This document shows, in pieces, positions 19,658 to 35,127 of a DNA stretch of 64,000 nucleotides. The notes under the pieces are model-generated. The model was not told the origin of the DNA. It ran no database searches and worked only from the letters and a program-made list of their open reading frames with translations. The translations under genes and the position numbers were made by a program. Every line of letters starts with the position of its first letter. The stretch's first letter is position 1. The stretch is from Lentisphaerota bacterium (lineage in GTDB: Bacteria > Verrucomicrobiota > Lentisphaeria > Victivallales > UBA1829): NCBI GenBank assembly GCA_015061915.1, contig SUVR01000010.1, positions 1-64,000 on the forward strand. The letters are read 5' to 3'.

Positions 19658-20248
19658 ATGTGTGAAATGATCGACAGAAGCAAGGGACAGTGGTTTGTTC
19701 TTCATACCCTTTCCGGCAAGGAAAACAAGGTTCAGGAAAAACTCAAATGCCAGATCGCTCTGGCTGATAAGGATATTCCGGTTTATGAAGTCCTTATCCC
19801 CATGGAAAAAGTTACTGAGCATAAAAACGGCAAAGCCCGTGTGATCAACAGAAAAATTTTCCCCGGTTATGTCTATATCCGGATGGATCTTTATTTTGAA
19901 AACGGCGATATGAATGAAAAAGCCTGGTACTTCGTGAAAGAAGTGCAGGGCGTTATTTCTTTTATCGGCGGAACGGATCGCCCCCAGCCCCTTACGGATG
20001 CAGAAGTTGAAGATCTGATCCGTCAGACGGAAGAAGTTGCAGATAAAGGTTCTGCTCCTGTCAAAGTGCCGCCCTACATTACGATCGGCGGTACGGTCCG
20101 TATTATCGATGGTGCCTTTGCAAACTTTGATGGTGTCATCGAAGAAATTGATGTGGAACATGGAAAACTCAAACTGATGGTTTCCATTTTCGGTCGCTCA
20201 ACCCCGGTTGAATTGGAGTTTTGGCAGGTCGGGCCTGACGAAGAATGA
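19658..20248 (+). CDS. nusG: Transcription termination/antitermination protein NusG
   Basis: WFVLHTLSGKENKVQEKL...KIFPGYVYIRMDL...KOW-like C-terminus; context. Confidence 0.97.
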   Translation: MCEMIDRSKGQWFVLHTLSGKENKVQEKLKCQIALADKDIPVYEVLIPMEKVTEHKNGKARVINRKIFPGYVYIRMDLYFENGDMNEKAWYFVKEVQGVISFIGGTDRPQPLTDAEVEDLIRQTEEVADKGSAPVKVPPYITIGGTVRIIDGAFANFDGVIEEIDVEHGKLKLMVSIFGRSTPVELEFWQVGPDEE

Positions 20249-20344
20249 CTCTTTGTCACCCGATAGAACTCAAGTGTATATAACTGAACCGTATCGCGGA
20301 AGAAGACCTGCCAGTTCGAACCACGTACGGTAACGGAGAAAGAA

Positions 20345-20773
20345 ATGGCGAAGAAGGTAACAGCGCAGATTCGCTTGCAGATCCCCGCTGGCGCAGCCAA
20401 CCCGGCACCCCCTGTGGGTCCGGCGCTCGGTCAGGCCGGTGTGAACATCATGGATTTCTGCAAGAAATTCAACGCCGCAACGCAGTCACAGGCTGGAATG
20501 ATCATTCCGGTCGTGATCACCGTTTACCAGGATCGTTCTTTCACGTTCATCACGAAGTCTCCCCCGGCAGCTGTTCTGATTAAGAAGGTTGCCAATCTGG
20601 CGAGCGGATCCAAGGCTCCCGGCCGCGAAAGCGCCGGCAAGATCACGCGCGCTCAGATCAAGGAGATCGTGGAGATCAAGAAGAACGATATCAATGCCCG
20701 CAGCGAAGAAGCCGCGATGAAGATCATCGAAGGCACCGCGCGCAGCATGGGAGTAGAGGTGATTGATGGCTAA
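20345..20773 (+). CDS. rplK: 50S ribosomal protein L11
   Basis: [36 protein letters not shown]. Confidence 0.98.
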   Translation: MAKKVTAQIRLQIPAGAANPAPPVGPALGQAGVNIMDFCKKFNAATQSQAGMIIPVVITVYQDRSFTFITKSPPAAVLIKKVANLASGSKAPGRESAGKITRAQIKEIVEIKKNDINARSEEAAMKIIEGTARSMGVEVIDG

Positions 20774-21467
20774 GAGAAGCAAACTTTACAAGGCTCAGCT
20801 TGAAAAGTATGACAAGCTGAAACTGTATCCGCTTGCCGAGGCTGTCAAACTGCTGAAGGAGCTCCCCGCGGTCAAATTTGACCAGACGGTGGAACTTTCG
20901 TTCAAGCTCGGTGTGGACCCCAAACAGACGGACCAGACTGTCCGTGGTGCGGTTCCCCTGCCGAGAGGTACCGGCAAGAAAGTCACGATCGTTGTGATCG
21001 CGGACGATGAAAAACCCAGACTGGAAGCCCAGGAAGCTGGCGCTGATTTCGTTGGTTACGACGATATCATCGCGAAGATCAAGGGCGGCTGGACTGATTT
21101 TGACGTCCTCATCGCAACCCCGTCCGCAATGTCTCAGGTCCGTCCCCTGGGTCGTCAGCTCGGTCCGAAAGGTCTGATGCCGAACCCCAAGACCGGCACT
21201 GTGACTGACAAGGTTGGCAATGCTGTGAAAGAAGCAAAAGCCGGCCGTGTCGAATTCAGAGCTGACAAAGGTGCCTGCGTGCAGGTTCCGGTTGGCAAGC
21301 TTTCGTTTGATGCAGATGCTCTCTGCGAAAACGCACTTGCTGTTGTCAAGGCTCTCTACAAAGCCAAACCCGCATCCGCGAAAGGTGTTTACATTCAGTC
21401 ATTCACCGTTTCTGCTACGATGACTCCGGGTATCAAAGTGGACCCCCGTGAAGGTAGTAAGGAGTAA
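20766..21467 (+). CDS. rplA: 50S ribosomal protein L1
   Basis: [31 protein letters not shown]...; ATG at 20766 overlaps the rplK end by 8 nt. Confidence 0.98.
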   Translation: MAKRSKLYKAQLEKYDKLKLYPLAEAVKLLKELPAVKFDQTVELSFKLGVDPKQTDQTVRGAVPLPRGTGKKVTIVVIADDEKPRLEAQEAGADFVGYDDIIAKIKGGWTDFDVLIATPSAMSQVRPLGRQLGPKGLMPNPKTGTVTDKVGNAVKEAKAGRVEFRADKGACVQVPVGKLSFDADALCENALAVVKALYKAKPASAKGVYIQSFTVSATMTPGIKVDPREGSKE

Positions 21468-21473
21468 TCAACA

Positions 21474-21995
21474 ATGAGATCTGAAAGAATCCAGATTGCA
21501 AAAGATATTGCTGCACTTCTCACTTCCTCGCAGTTCATTTATTTTGTGTCCTACAAAGGGCTCAAAGTGGCTGATTTCAACGTCTTCCGCAGCAAACTCG
21601 CCGAATGCGGCGCGGAATGTCACGTGTTCAAGAACCGTGTCGTTACGAAAGTTGCTGAACTCAATGGAATGACAGCGCTCGCCGAATACAAGCTCAGTGG
21701 TGACACTGCGGTTGTGGTCGGCACTGATGCAGGTGCTGCCGCGAAAGTGATTGACACTTTCTCCAAGGACACGAAAGGCGTTCTTTCCGCGAAGTGCGGT
21801 TATATCGAAGGTGCGATGCTCAGTGACAAAGATGTTGCTGCGATCGCCGGCCTTCCCTCCAAGGATGCCCTCCGGGCTCAGCTCCTTGGCCTGCTCGTTG
21901 CTGTTCCGACCGGTCTTGTCCGCGTCCTGAACGCAAAAGCATCCAGCATCGTAAACGTGATCAACGCTTACAAAAATAAACTTGAACAAAACTAA
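21474..21995 (+). CDS. rplJ: 50S ribosomal protein L10
   Basis: L10-like sequence and position between rplA and rplL. Confidence 0.95.
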   Translation: MRSERIQIAKDIAALLTSSQFIYFVSYKGLKVADFNVFRSKLAECGAECHVFKNRVVTKVAELNGMTALAEYKLSGDTAVVVGTDAGAAAKVIDTFSKDTKGVLSAKCGYIEGAMLSDKDVAAIAGLPSKDALRAQLLGLLVAVPTGLVRVLNAKASSIVNVINAYKNKLEQN

Positions 21996-22025
21996 AACAA
22001 AACAAACATATTTTGGAGGTCTACA

Positions 22026-22433
22026 ATGACTGAACAGGCAAATGTGGAAGTCTCGCAGGAAATGGAACAGTTCATCTCCTACGTTGAGAAGCTCTCTGTG
22101 CTCGAACTCTCTAAGCTCGTGAAAGCTCTGGAAGACAGACTCGGTGTCAGCGCTGCTGCTCCGGTTGCTGTTGCTGCTGCTGCTCCGGCTGCTGCCGCTG
22201 CTGCTCCGGCTGAAGAAGAAAAGACTGAATTCGACGTGATCCTCACCGATGTCGGTGCTGGCAAGATCAACGTCATCAAGGCTGTCCGTGAAGCTACCGG
22301 TTTCGGCCTGAAGGAAGCCAAAGATCTGGTTGAAGCTGCTCCGAAGGCTGTCAAAGAAGCAGTCTCCAAGGAAGAAGCTGCCAAGATCAAAGCCGCTCTT
22401 GAAGCTGCTGGTGCCAAAGTCGAAGTCAAGTAA
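22026..22433 (+). CDS. rplL: 50S ribosomal protein L7/L12
   Basis: Ala-rich hinge and [39 protein letters not shown]. Confidence 0.98.
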   Translation: MTEQANVEVSQEMEQFISYVEKLSVLELSKLVKALEDRLGVSAAAPVAVAAAAPAAAAAAPAEEEKTEFDVILTDVGAGKINVIKAVREATGFGLKEAKDLVEAAPKAVKEAVSKEEAAKIKAALEAAGAKVEVK

Positions 22434-22469
22434 TTTGACTTTTGCTTACTGACCAGTAAAAATAGCCCG

Positions 22470-22501
22470 CGACGGGGGTGTCCGGAAGGATTCCCCCGTC
22501 G
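22470..22501 (+). promoter_or_regulatory. rplL-rpoB intergenic stem-loop (possible attenuator or processing site)
   Basis: CGACGGGGGTGTCC-GGAA-GGATTCCCCCGTCG with a two-base internal mismatch; no T-tract. Confidence 0.5.
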
Positions 22502-22613
22502 TTCGGCTGTCTCTATACAAATCTGCGGATAGCGCCCGCAGGTTGCGTTAACGGCGCGATGTCGGTAACGTTCCGCAATGACAGCTCTTGTGTAAATGAT
22601 AGGGTACGAAACA

Positions 22614-26438
<3,825 letters not shown>

Positions 26439-26460
26439 TTAACACGCGGAGGAATCCACA

Positions 26461-29400
26461 GTGATTGACAATAATTACAGCAAGGATATGCCGGGTCAGC
26501 AGCCGTACCAGCCGCTGAGCGCATTTGAAGCAGTCGTGATCAAGGTCGCCTCTCCGGAAGCGATCCGTTCCTGGAGTCACGGCGAAGTAAAGAATCCGGA
26601 AACGATCAACTACAGAAGTTTCAAGCCGGAGAAGGGCGGTCTTTTCTGCGAAAAGATCTTCGGTCCCACCCGCGACTGGGAATGTAACTGCGGCAAGTAC
26701 AAACGTGTCAAACACAAAGGCATTGTTTGCGACCGCTGCGGTGTGGAAGTGACCCAGGCGAAAGTCCGTCGTGAACGGATGGGGCATATTGAACTGGCAG
26801 TGCCGGTTTCCCACATCTGGTTCTTCAAGTGTATGCCCAGCCGTATCGGTCTGATGCTGGATATGACTGCCCGTACGCTCGAACGCATTATCTACTACGA
26901 AGACTGGGTTGTGACGGATCCGGGCGATACCCCGCTGAAGCTGGGTGAAGCGCTGGACGAAATGAACTACCGTCAGGCACGTGATGAATACCAGGAGGCT
27001 TTCAAGGCGGATATGGGTGCGCCTGCTATCCGTACGCTTCTGCAGATGATCGATCTGGAAACCCAGAAAGACGAAATTGTTGCAGAACTGGCAAAGACGA
27101 AAAACAAAGCCAGCCGCAGAAAGCTGACCAAGCGTCTGCGTCTCTTTGAAGGCTTCATCGCCAGCAATTCCCGTCCGGAATGGATGATTCTGGAAGTTCT
27201 GCCTGTGATCCCGCCGGATCTGCGTCCGCTGGTCCCGCTGGAAGGCGGCAGATTTGCCACCTCCGACCTGAACGACCTCTACCGTCGTGTGATCAACCGC
27301 AACAACCGTCTGAAAAACCTGCTTCAGCTCCGTACGCCGGAAGTTATTATCCGGAACGAAAAACGTATGCTGCAGGAAGCGGTGGACGCCCTGATGGACA
27401 ACGGTCGTCACGGCAGAGCGGTCACTGGTATCGGCAACCGTGCGTTGAAGTCTTTGAGTGATATGCTCAAAGGGAAACAGGGCCGTTTCCGTCAGAACCT
27501 GCTCGGTAAGCGTGTTGACTACTCCGGCCGTTCCGTTATCGTTGTCGGTCCGGAACTGAAACTGCATCAGTGCGGTCTGCCCAAGAAAATGGCGCTGATC
27601 CTGTTTGAACCGTTCATCATCCGTCACCTCAAGGGACGCGGCTATGCTCATACGGTCCGTGGTGCGAAGAAGATGATCGAACGCGGTGATACGGTGGTGT
27701 GGGATATTCTGGAAGAAGTCACGAACGGTCACCCGGTTATGCTGAACCGTGCACCGACCCTGCACAGACTTTCCATTCAGGCATTCGATCCCATTCTGAT
27801 CGAAGGTTCCGCCATCCGTCTGCATCCTCTGGTTTGTACCGGGTACAACGCTGACTTCGACGGTGACCAGATGGCTGTTCACGTTCCGCTGTCCCCTGCG
27901 GCTCAGCTGGAATGTAAACTGCTCATGCTGGCTACCCACAATATTTTCTCGCCTGCAAACGGCAAGCCGATCGCAACGCCGACGCAGGACATCACGCTGG
28001 GCGTGTACTACCTGACGCTTCCGCCGAGAAATCCGGAATCCGCCAGACTGTTCCGCGACATCAATGAAGTCCTCTTTGCTCTGGAAACCGGTCACATCAA
28101 GATCCATGATGCGGTCCGTATCCCCAACCCGGACTATGGCACAGATACGCCCCGCGGCGACAAGAACAGCAAGATCATCATCACCACTCCGGGTCGTTGT
28201 ATCTTCAACGGCATCTGGGACAAGGTCCTCGGTTTCTGGAACGAAATGCCGAAGCCGGATAAAGACGGCAAGTTGACCGGTGGTGTTGCCAAGAAGAAAG
28301 AAATCGGTAAACTCATTGCTCAGGCGTATGAATATATCGGTCACGACAAGACGATCCTGCTGCTGGATAATCTGAAGAACCTCGGTTACGAATATGCAAC
28401 CGTGGCTGGCTTCTCCATCTCCATTGCGGATATGTCCGTGCCGAAGGCGAAAGCGGAACTCATTGCTGCCGCCCGTGAAGAAGTCGATACCATCAATGGT
28501 CAGTATGCCAACGGTGCTTTGACCGATGGCGAACGCCACAACAAGGTCATCGACGTCTGGACCAGCACCTCCAAGAAAGTGGCTGATACCCTCTTTGCGG
28601 AATCCGAGGAAGCTCACAGAAAACAGATCAACTCTGTTTACTCCATGCTGGACTCCGGTGCCCGAGGCAGTAAGGACCAGATCCGTCAGCTTGCCGGTAT
28701 GCGTGGTCTTATGGCAAAGCCGAACGGCGAAATTATCGAACGGCCTATTCTCTCCAACTTCCGTGAAGGTCTGACCGTTCTCGAATACTTCATCTCCACT
28801 CACGGTGCCCGTAAGGGTCTGGCTGACACGGCTCTGAAGACCGCTGACTCCGGTTACATGACCCGTAAGCTGGTGGACGTGGCGCAGGACATCATCTGCC
28901 GTTGCGAAGACTGCGGTACTCTGAAGGGTATCTGGGTCAGCGCCATTATCGAAGGCGATGATGAAATGCTCTCCCTTAAGGATCGTCTCCTCGGTCGCTT
29001 CAGCGCTCAGGACATCCGTGACCCGGCGTATGATGACGGTCGTCTGATCGTTGCTGCCGGTCAGGAATTCACGCCCGAAATTGCAGACCGCATCAAAGCC
29101 TGCGGTATCAATCGTGTTCTCATCCGTTCTGTGCTGACCTGCGACATCGAACACGGTGTTTGCGTCAAGTGCTACGGTAAGAACCTGGCGACGGACCGCA
29201 ATGCAGAAGTGGGCGATGCCCTCGGTATCATTGCTGCTCAGTCCATCGGTGAACCGGGTACTCAGCTGACCATGCGTACGTTCCACATCGGTGGTACCGC
29301 ATCTTCCGCTTACAAAGAACCGGTCATCAACTCCCGTAGCGCAGGTGTGATCCGTTTTGAAAACCTCCGTCTCGTTGAAGACGAAAAAGGTCATACGCTG

Positions 29401-30885
29401 GTCGTCAACAAGAACGGCTTTATTGTGGTTTACGATGCTGCCAAGGCGAAAGCTGCGGAAGAAAAAGCCCGTGAACGTGCAAAACAGGAAGCCGCGATCA
29501 TCGGTACGATCTACAATCAGGATTATGATTACTGGGCCGATGCCATCAAGGAAGCGGAAATTGACCGCTATGTTCCCGAAGTCGGTGCGGTCCTCTTCAA
29601 GAAGGACGGCGATAAAGTCAAGGTCGGTGAAAAGATCGCTGAATGGGATCCCTACAACCTGCCCATTATCGCAGAAGAAACCGGTTATGTGGAACTGACC
29701 GACTTGATCGATGGTGTTACGCTCCAGAGTACCCGCCGCGGCGGTACGGAAGAAATCACCGTTATGGAACACCGTGAAGACCTGCACCCGCAGGTCGTCA
29801 TCCGGGACCTCGAAACGGGTAATGTGATCTCCAACTACCCGCTGCCCGCAGGTGCCTTCCTGGTGACCAGAAAAGATGCCAAGGTCCATCCCGGTATGGT
29901 TCTCGCCCGTGTCCCCCGTCAGACGCAGAAAAATAAAGACATCACCGGGGGTCTTCCCCGTGTTGCCGAGCTGTTTGAAGCACGCACCCCGAAGGAAGTC
30001 GCTGAAATTGCGACCATCGACGGTTATGTGGACTTCGGCAAGATGAACCGCGGTCGCCGTGTCCTGATCGTCCGTGATACGGATACGGATAACAAGCAGG
30101 AACATATCATTCCCGCCACGAAACACTTGATCGTCGGTAAGGGTGACTATGTGAAGAAAGGTCAGAAACTGACGGTCGGTTCAATCGTTCCGCAGGACCT
30201 TCTCGCAATCTGCGGTGCTCAGGAACTTCAGCGTTATCTCGTGAACGAAGTCCAGACCGTTTACCGGTCACAGGGCGTCGAGATCAACGATAAACATATT
30301 GAGATTATCATTCGCCAGATGATGCAGAAAGTGCGCATCACCGAGCATGGAGATACCAATTTCCTGCCCGGCGAACAGGTGGATCGATATGAGTTCGCCC
30401 GTGAAAACGAGCGCGTGAAATCCATCGGCGGCAAGGTCGCGGAAGCCGAGCCCGTCCTGCTGGGTATCACGAAAGCCTCGTTGGAAACGGAATCCTTCAT
30501 TTCGTCCGCATCCTTCCAGGATACAACCCGTATCCTTACAGATGCCGCCACGTTGGGTAAGGAGGACATCCTCCGCGGATTTAAGGAAAATGTGATCACT
30601 GGACACTTGATCCCCGCCGGTACCGGCTCCGAAAAATTCCAGCATCTCCACATGGTGAAACTGGGTGAAGTACTCCTGCCCGAAGTCGAAGAATTCGGGG
30701 AAGAGGAAGAACCTCAGCTCCCGGACGATCCCGATATCACTGATATCGATTTCGGCGATGAGGAAGACGATGTCTTCTCCGATATCGAAAACGGCTATGC
30801 CGATGACGATTTCGATCTGGAAGACGGCGATGAGCTCATGGATGAGTTCGATGATTCCTCTTTCGCAACCGATGATGAGGACTGA
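26461..30885 (+). CDS. rpoC: DNA-directed RNA polymerase subunit beta' (GTG start)
   Basis: [16 protein letters not shown] catalytic motif; zinc-binding [23 protein letters not shown]. Confidence 0.99.
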   Translation: MIDNNYSKDMPGQQPYQPLSAFEAVVIKVASPEAIRSWSHGEVKNPETINYRSFKPEKGGLFCEKIFGPTRDWECNCGKYKRVKHKGIVCDRCGVEVTQAKVRRERMGHIELAVPVSHIWFFKCMPSRIGLMLDMTARTLERIIYYEDWVVTDPGDTPLKLGEALDEMNYRQARDEYQEAFKADMGAPAIRTLLQMIDLETQKDEIVAELAKTKNKASRRKLTKRLRLFEGFIASNSRPEWMILEVLPVIPPDLRPLVPLEGGRFATSDLNDLYRRVINRNNRLKNLLQLRTPEVIIRNEKRMLQEAVDALMDNGRHGRAVTGIGNRALKSLSDMLKGKQGRFRQNLLGKRVDYSGRSVIVVGPELKLHQCGLPKKMALILFEPFIIRHLKGRGYAHTVRGAKKMIERGDTVVWDILEEVTNGHPVMLNRAPTLHRLSIQAFDPILIEGSAIRLHPLVCTGYNADFDGDQMAVHVPLSPAAQLECKLLMLATHNIFSPANGKPIATPTQDITLGVYYLTLPPRNPESARLFRDINEVLFALETGHIKIHDAVRIPNPDYGTDTPRGDKNSKIIITTPGRCIFNGIWDKVLGFWNEMPKPDKDGKLTGGVAKKKEIGKLIAQAYEYIGHDKTILLLDNLKNLGYEYATVAGFSISIADMSVPKAKAELIAAAREEVDTINGQYANGALTDGERHNKVIDVWTSTSKKVADTLFAESEEAHRKQINSVYSMLDSGARGSKDQIRQLAGMRGLMAKPNGEIIERPILSNFREGLTVLEYFISTHGARKGLADTALKTADSGYMTRKLVDVAQDIICRCEDCGTLKGIWVSAIIEGDDEMLSLKDRLLGRFSAQDIRDPAYDDGRLIVAAGQEFTPEIADRIKACGINRVLIRSVLTCDIEHGVCVKCYGKNLATDRNAEVGDALGIIAAQSIGEPGTQLTMRTFHIGGTASSAYKEPVINSRSAGVIRFENLRLVEDEKGHTLVVNKNGFIVVYDAAKAKAAEEKARERAKQEAAIIGTIYNQDYDYWADAIKEAEIDRYVPEVGAVLFKKDGDKVKVGEKIAEWDPYNLPIIAEETGYVELTDLIDGVTLQSTRRGGTEEITVMEHREDLHPQVVIRDLETGNVISNYPLPAGAFLVTRKDAKVHPGMVLARVPRQTQKNKDITGGLPRVAELFEARTPKEVAEIATIDGYVDFGKMNRGRRVLIVRDTDTDNKQEHIIPATKHLIVGKGDYVKKGQKLTVGSIVPQDLLAICGAQELQRYLVNEVQTVYRSQGVEINDKHIEIIIRQMMQKVRITEHGDTNFLPGEQVDRYEFARENERVKSIGGKVAEAEPVLLGITKASLETESFISSASFQDTTRILTDAATLGKEDILRGFKENVITGHLIPAGTGSEKFQHLHMVKLGEVLLPEVEEFGEEEEPQLPDDPDITDIDFGDEEDDVFSDIENGYADDDFDLEDGDELMDEFDDSSFATDDED

Positions 30886-30931
30886 AAACAAAGAAAAAAC
30901 AAAAAAAAATTAAAAAAATAGCAAACAGCAT

Positions 30932-30959
30932 TTGATTACGACGGATTCCGGTGTATATT
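30932..30959 (+). promoter_or_regulatory. Promoter for the rpsL operon
   Basis: TTGATT (30932-30937), 16-nt spacer, TATATT (30954-30959) in the A-rich rpoC-rpsL gap. Confidence 0.6.
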
Positions 30960-31015
30960 ATATACCCGAATTCGTTGTAAACAAAACGCTAAAGCACACA
31001 GGTGAAGAGGAAAAT

Positions 31016-31417
31016 ATGCCGACAATCAATCAGTTGGTGAGAAGCGGTCGCAGACCGAAAGTCAGTAAGAGCAAGAGCAAGGCACTCCAGCAGTGCCCGC
31101 AGCGTCGTGGCGTTTGCCTTCAGGTCACGACCAGAACCCCGAAAAAGCCGAACTCCGCTATGCGTAAGATCGCACGTGTGCGTCTTACGAACGGTATCGA
31201 AGTTACCGCTTACATCGGTGGCGAAGGTCACAACCTCCAGGAACACAGCGTCGTCCTCGTGAAGGGCGGTCGTGTGCGTGACCTCCCCGGCGTTCGTTAT
31301 CACGTCGTCAGAGGCGCACTGGACAGCCTCGGTGTTGATGGCCGCAGACAGGGCCGTTCCAAGTACGGCGCAAAGCAGGCCAAGGGCGGCGATGCCGGTA
31401 AGGGTAAGAAAAAATAA
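31016..31417 (+). CDS. rpsL: 30S ribosomal protein S12
   Basis: [24 protein letters not shown]...[11 protein letters not shown]; the ORF track extends upstream to 30932 but 31016 is the conserved start. Confidence 0.98.
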   Translation: MPTINQLVRSGRRPKVSKSKSKALQQCPQRRGVCLQVTTRTPKKPNSAMRKIARVRLTNGIEVTAYIGGEGHNLQEHSVVLVKGGRVRDLPGVRYHVVRGALDSLGVDGRRQGRSKYGAKQAKGGDAGKGKKK

Positions 31418-31443
31418 GATAAAGCCAAGGTAACATACAAACA

Positions 31444-31914
31444 ATGAGAAGACGCAGAATTACAAAACGGGAACTTACGCCCGATGTCAAGTTCAACAGC
31501 GAACTCGTCGCACGCCTCATCAATATGCTGATGCGCTGCGGTAAAAAGTCCGTTGCTCAGAAGATCGTCTATGGTGCTTTCGATATCGTCAGCTCCAAGA
31601 AAAAAGACATGGAACCCCTGGAAGTCTTTATCCAGGCTGTCGAAAATGTCAAGCCCAAACTCGAAGTCAAATCCCGCCGCGTCGGTGGTGCCACCTATCA
31701 GGTCCCCCTGGAAGTCCCCGCTGACCGTCAGATCGCTCTCGCGATCCGCTGGATCGTGACCTACTCTCAGGGCAAGAAGGGCCGCAGCATGATGGATGCT
31801 CTCGCAAGCGAAATCCTCGAAGCGTTCGATAACACCGGCGCATCCGTCAAGAAGAAAGATGATACTCACAAGATGGCTCAGGCGAACAAGGCCTTTGCTC
31901 ATTACAGATGGTAA
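31444..31914 (+). CDS. rpsG: 30S ribosomal protein S7
   Basis: [43 protein letters not shown]. Confidence 0.98.
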   Translation: MRRRRITKRELTPDVKFNSELVARLINMLMRCGKKSVAQKIVYGAFDIVSSKKKDMEPLEVFIQAVENVKPKLEVKSRRVGGATYQVPLEVPADRQIALAIRWIVTYSQGKKGRSMMDALASEILEAFDNTGASVKKKDDTHKMAQANKAFAHYRW

Positions 31915-31920
31915 TGCCCT

Positions 31921-34050
31921 ATGACTCATGAATTGAACAAAGACTACAAGGAAGCTGCCAGCCGCGGTACTGCGCTCGCCGATTACCGGAATATCGGTAT
32001 CATGGCGCACATCGACGCCGGCAAGACCACCCTTTCCGAACGTATCCTGTACTACACCGGCAAAAACCACAAGCTCGGGGAAACCCACGAAGGTGCTGCC
32101 ACGATGGACTGGATGGCGCAGGAACAGGAACGTGGTATCACCATTACCTCCGCTGCAACCACTTGCTTCTGGAAAAACAAAAGAACCGGCATCAAGCACC
32201 GTTTTAATCTGATCGACACCCCGGGTCACGTGGACTTCACTGCTGAAGTGGAACGTTCTCTCCGTGTTCTCGACGGCGCGGTCGCTGTTTACTGCTCCGT
32301 CGGTGGCGTTCAGCCCCAGTCCGAAACGGTTTGGCGTCAGGCGATGAAGTATAAAGTCCCCGTGATGGCTTTCGTCAATAAGATGGACCGTACCGGTGCT
32401 GACTTCTACAAAGTCGTTGCTGATATGAAGAAGAAACTGGGCGCAAAAGTCGTTCCCATTTCTCTCCCCATTGGCGCTGCTGAAACCTTTGAAGGCAATA
32501 TTCAGGTCATCGACATGAAGGCATACCGCTACAACGGTGCCGACGGTGCCGATATGCAGGAATATGACATTCCCGAAGATATGATGGATCTTGCCAACGA
32601 ATACCACGAATCCCTTATCGAAAACCTGGCGGATGTGGATGATGACATCGCTGAAATGTACCTGGAAGGCGAAATGCCCAACGCAGATCAGATCCGCGTC
32701 TCCCTTCGTAAGGCGGTCCTCGCCGGTAAGCTGATCCCCGCTCTCTGCGGTACTGCGTTCAAGAACAAGGGCGTCCAGCTCCTCCTCAACGCTATCTGCG
32801 ACTTCCTGCCGTCCCCGGTCGATATCTGGGAAACCCAGGGTATGGACCCCGTCACGGAAGAACCCAAGATGAGCTATTGCGGCGACGATAAGCCGTTTGC
32901 TGCTCTTGTCTTCAAGATCATGACTGACCCGTTTGTCGGTCGTCTGTCCTTCATCCGTATCTACTCCGGTATTGCCCAGAAGGGTGCTTCCGTCATCAAC
33001 CCGAGAACCCGCCGTAAAGAACGTCTCGGCCGTCTTCTCCAGATGCACGCGAACTCCCGTGAAGAACTGGACGAAGTGCTGTGCGGTGACATCGCCGGTC
33101 TGGTGGGTCTGAAGAACTCCACCACTGGTGACACGCTCTGCGACGAAAACAACCAGATCGTTCTCGAATCCATGTCCTTCCCCGATCCGGTTATCTCCAT
33201 CGCTGTCGAACCCAAGACTACTGCGGACCGTGATAAACTCTACGCAGCTCTCGGCGCTCTCTCCGATGAAGACCCGACCTTCACGATCCAGAGTAACGCA
33301 GAAACCGGGCAGACCATCATCTCCGGTATGGGTGAACTCCACTTGGAAATCATCCTTGACCGTCTCATTCGTGAATTCAAGGTCGAAGCCAACTCCGGTC
33401 AGCCGGAAGTTGCTTACCGTGAAGCGCTGCTCAAGCCCGCTTCCCACGACTCCAAGTTCGTCCGTCAGTCCGGCGGTCGCGGTCAGTACGGCCATTGCGT
33501 GCTGAACGTCAGCCCCCTGGAACGCGGTGCTGGTATCGTGATCGAAAACAAGATCGTTGGCGGTGCGATTCCCAAGGAATTCATTAAGCCGATCGAACAG
33601 GGTATCCGTGAAGCTGCCGCTACCGGCGTTCTCGCAGGTTATCCGCTGGTCGACTTCAAGGTCGAAATCGTTGACGGCTCCTACCACCCGGTCGACTCCT
33701 CTGAAATGGCGTTTAAGATCGCCGGTTCCATGGGTCTCAAGGAAGCTGCCAAGAAGGCAGGTATGGTCCTGCTCGAACCGATCATGAAGGTGGAAGTGAC
33801 CACCCCGGATGAAAACCAGGGTGATATCATTGGTGACATTACGAAACGTCGTGGTGCCATCGAATCCATCGAACCCCAGGACGGCAACGCCCGCATTCAG
33901 GCAAGCACGCCGCTCTCCGAGCTGTTCGGTTATGCCACTGCCATCCGTTCCCTGTCCAAGGGCAGAGCTTCCTACACAATGGAGCCCAGCCACTTTGAAC
34001 CTGTTCCGAAAGTTATTCAAGAGAAAATCGTGGAGAAGACTAACAAATGA
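31921..34050 (+). CDS. fusA: Elongation factor G
   Basis: [44 protein letters not shown]. Confidence 0.99.
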   Translation: MTHELNKDYKEAASRGTALADYRNIGIMAHIDAGKTTLSERILYYTGKNHKLGETHEGAATMDWMAQEQERGITITSAATTCFWKNKRTGIKHRFNLIDTPGHVDFTAEVERSLRVLDGAVAVYCSVGGVQPQSETVWRQAMKYKVPVMAFVNKMDRTGADFYKVVADMKKKLGAKVVPISLPIGAAETFEGNIQVIDMKAYRYNGADGADMQEYDIPEDMMDLANEYHESLIENLADVDDDIAEMYLEGEMPNADQIRVSLRKAVLAGKLIPALCGTAFKNKGVQLLLNAICDFLPSPVDIWETQGMDPVTEEPKMSYCGDDKPFAALVFKIMTDPFVGRLSFIRIYSGIAQKGASVINPRTRRKERLGRLLQMHANSREELDEVLCGDIAGLVGLKNSTTGDTLCDENNQIVLESMSFPDPVISIAVEPKTTADRDKLYAALGALSDEDPTFTIQSNAETGQTIISGMGELHLEIILDRLIREFKVEANSGQPEVAYREALLKPASHDSKFVRQSGGRGQYGHCVLNVSPLERGAGIVIENKIVGGAIPKEFIKPIEQGIREAAATGVLAGYPLVDFKVEIVDGSYHPVDSSEMAFKIAGSMGLKEAAKKAGMVLLEPIMKVEVTTPDENQGDIIGDITKRRGAIESIEPQDGNARIQASTPLSELFGYATAIRSLSKGRASYTMEPSHFEPVPKVIQEKIVEKTNK

Positions 34051-34382
34051 GTACTAAAACTGCTGCCAAGCCGGTGCAGAAGATCCGTATCAAACTGCAG
34101 GCTTTTGAACACCGCATTCTGGATCAGAGCGTTTCTGAAATCCTCAATACGGCGAAACGCACCGGCTCTATCGTTGCCGGCCCCATCCCGCTGCCCACGC
34201 GGATCGAACGCTTCACTGTCAACCGTTCTCCCCACGTTGACAAGAAGTCCATGGAACAGTTCGAGATCCGTACTCACAAGCGTCTGATGGACATCATCAA
34301 CCCCACTGCGAAGACGGTTGACGAGCTGAAGAAGCTCTCCCTTCCCGCCGGCGTTGATATCTCGATCAAGATCGGAAGCTGA
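34047..34382 (+). CDS. rpsJ: 30S ribosomal protein S10
   Basis: [68 protein letters not shown]. Confidence 0.98.
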   Translation: MSTKTAAKPVQKIRIKLQAFEHRILDQSVSEILNTAKRTGSIVAGPIPLPTRIERFTVNRSPHVDKKSMEQFEIRTHKRLMDIINPTAKTVDELKKLSLPAGVDISIKIGS

Positions 34383-34471
34383 AAAACCGGTGCTTCCTTA
34401 AGTATAACAACCGGTTAGTTTCGGCACCAAGGCTCCCTTTTCCGATGGAGCAAGTGCCTGAAAGGAGAATT

Positions 34472-35101
34472 ATGAAAGGTTTGATCGGAAAAAAAGTCGG
34501 TATGACACAGGTCTACGACGACAAGGGTGTTCTCATCCCTGTAACAGTCGTCGCGGCTGGCCCCTGCAAAGTGGTCGGTGTCAAGACAATTGAAAAGGAC
34601 GGCTACAGTGCTGTCCAGGTCGGTTTTGGCGAAAAGAAAGCCAAGAATGTGTCCAAGGCGGTCAAAGGCGCTCTGGCGAAGGCCGGTGTGGAAGAAAAGC
34701 TGCCTGCAGTGATCCGCGAATTCCGCGTGGCGGAAGGCGAATTTGAACTGGGCGCAGAACTCAAGGCTGATATGTTTGCTGAAGGTGAATTCCTCGATGT
34801 CACCGGTACCACCAAAGGTCGTGGTTACGCTGGCGTTATGGTCCGCCACCACTTCAAAGGCGGTCGTGACGGTCACGGTGGCGGCTGGCACAGAAAGCCC
34901 GGTTCAATCGGGTGCCGTGAATGCCCCGGCAACATTACCAAAGGTAAGAAGATGCCTGGTCAGCTCGGCAGCTGGACGAGAACGGTTCAGAACCTGAAGG
35001 TTGTGAAAGTTGACATGGAAGATAATCTGATCTTCGTCAGCGGTGCGATCCCGGGTCCGAACGGTGGTATGGTCCTCGTCAAGAAGGCGAAGAAGAAATA
35101 A
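34472..35101 (+). CDS. rplC: 50S ribosomal protein L3
   Basis: MKGLIGKKVGMTQVYDDKGVLIPVTVVAAGPC; GGAGAA RBS before 34472. Confidence 0.98.
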   Translation: MKGLIGKKVGMTQVYDDKGVLIPVTVVAAGPCKVVGVKTIEKDGYSAVQVGFGEKKAKNVSKAVKGALAKAGVEEKLPAVIREFRVAEGEFELGAELKADMFAEGEFLDVTGTTKGRGYAGVMVRHHFKGGRDGHGGGWHRKPGSIGCRECPGNITKGKKMPGQLGSWTRTVQNLKVVKVDMEDNLIFVSGAIPGPNGGMVLVKKAKKK

Positions 35102-35127
35102 TCAACCGACAACAGACAGGTGCTAAA

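Noticed and set aside
22150-22215. GCTGCT/CCGGCTGCTG repeats in rplL
   Set aside because: Normal Ala-rich hinge of L7/L12, not a microsatellite of interest
31300-34020. 906-aa antisense ORF over rpsG/fusA
   Set aside because: Codon-register artefact opposite conserved EF-G
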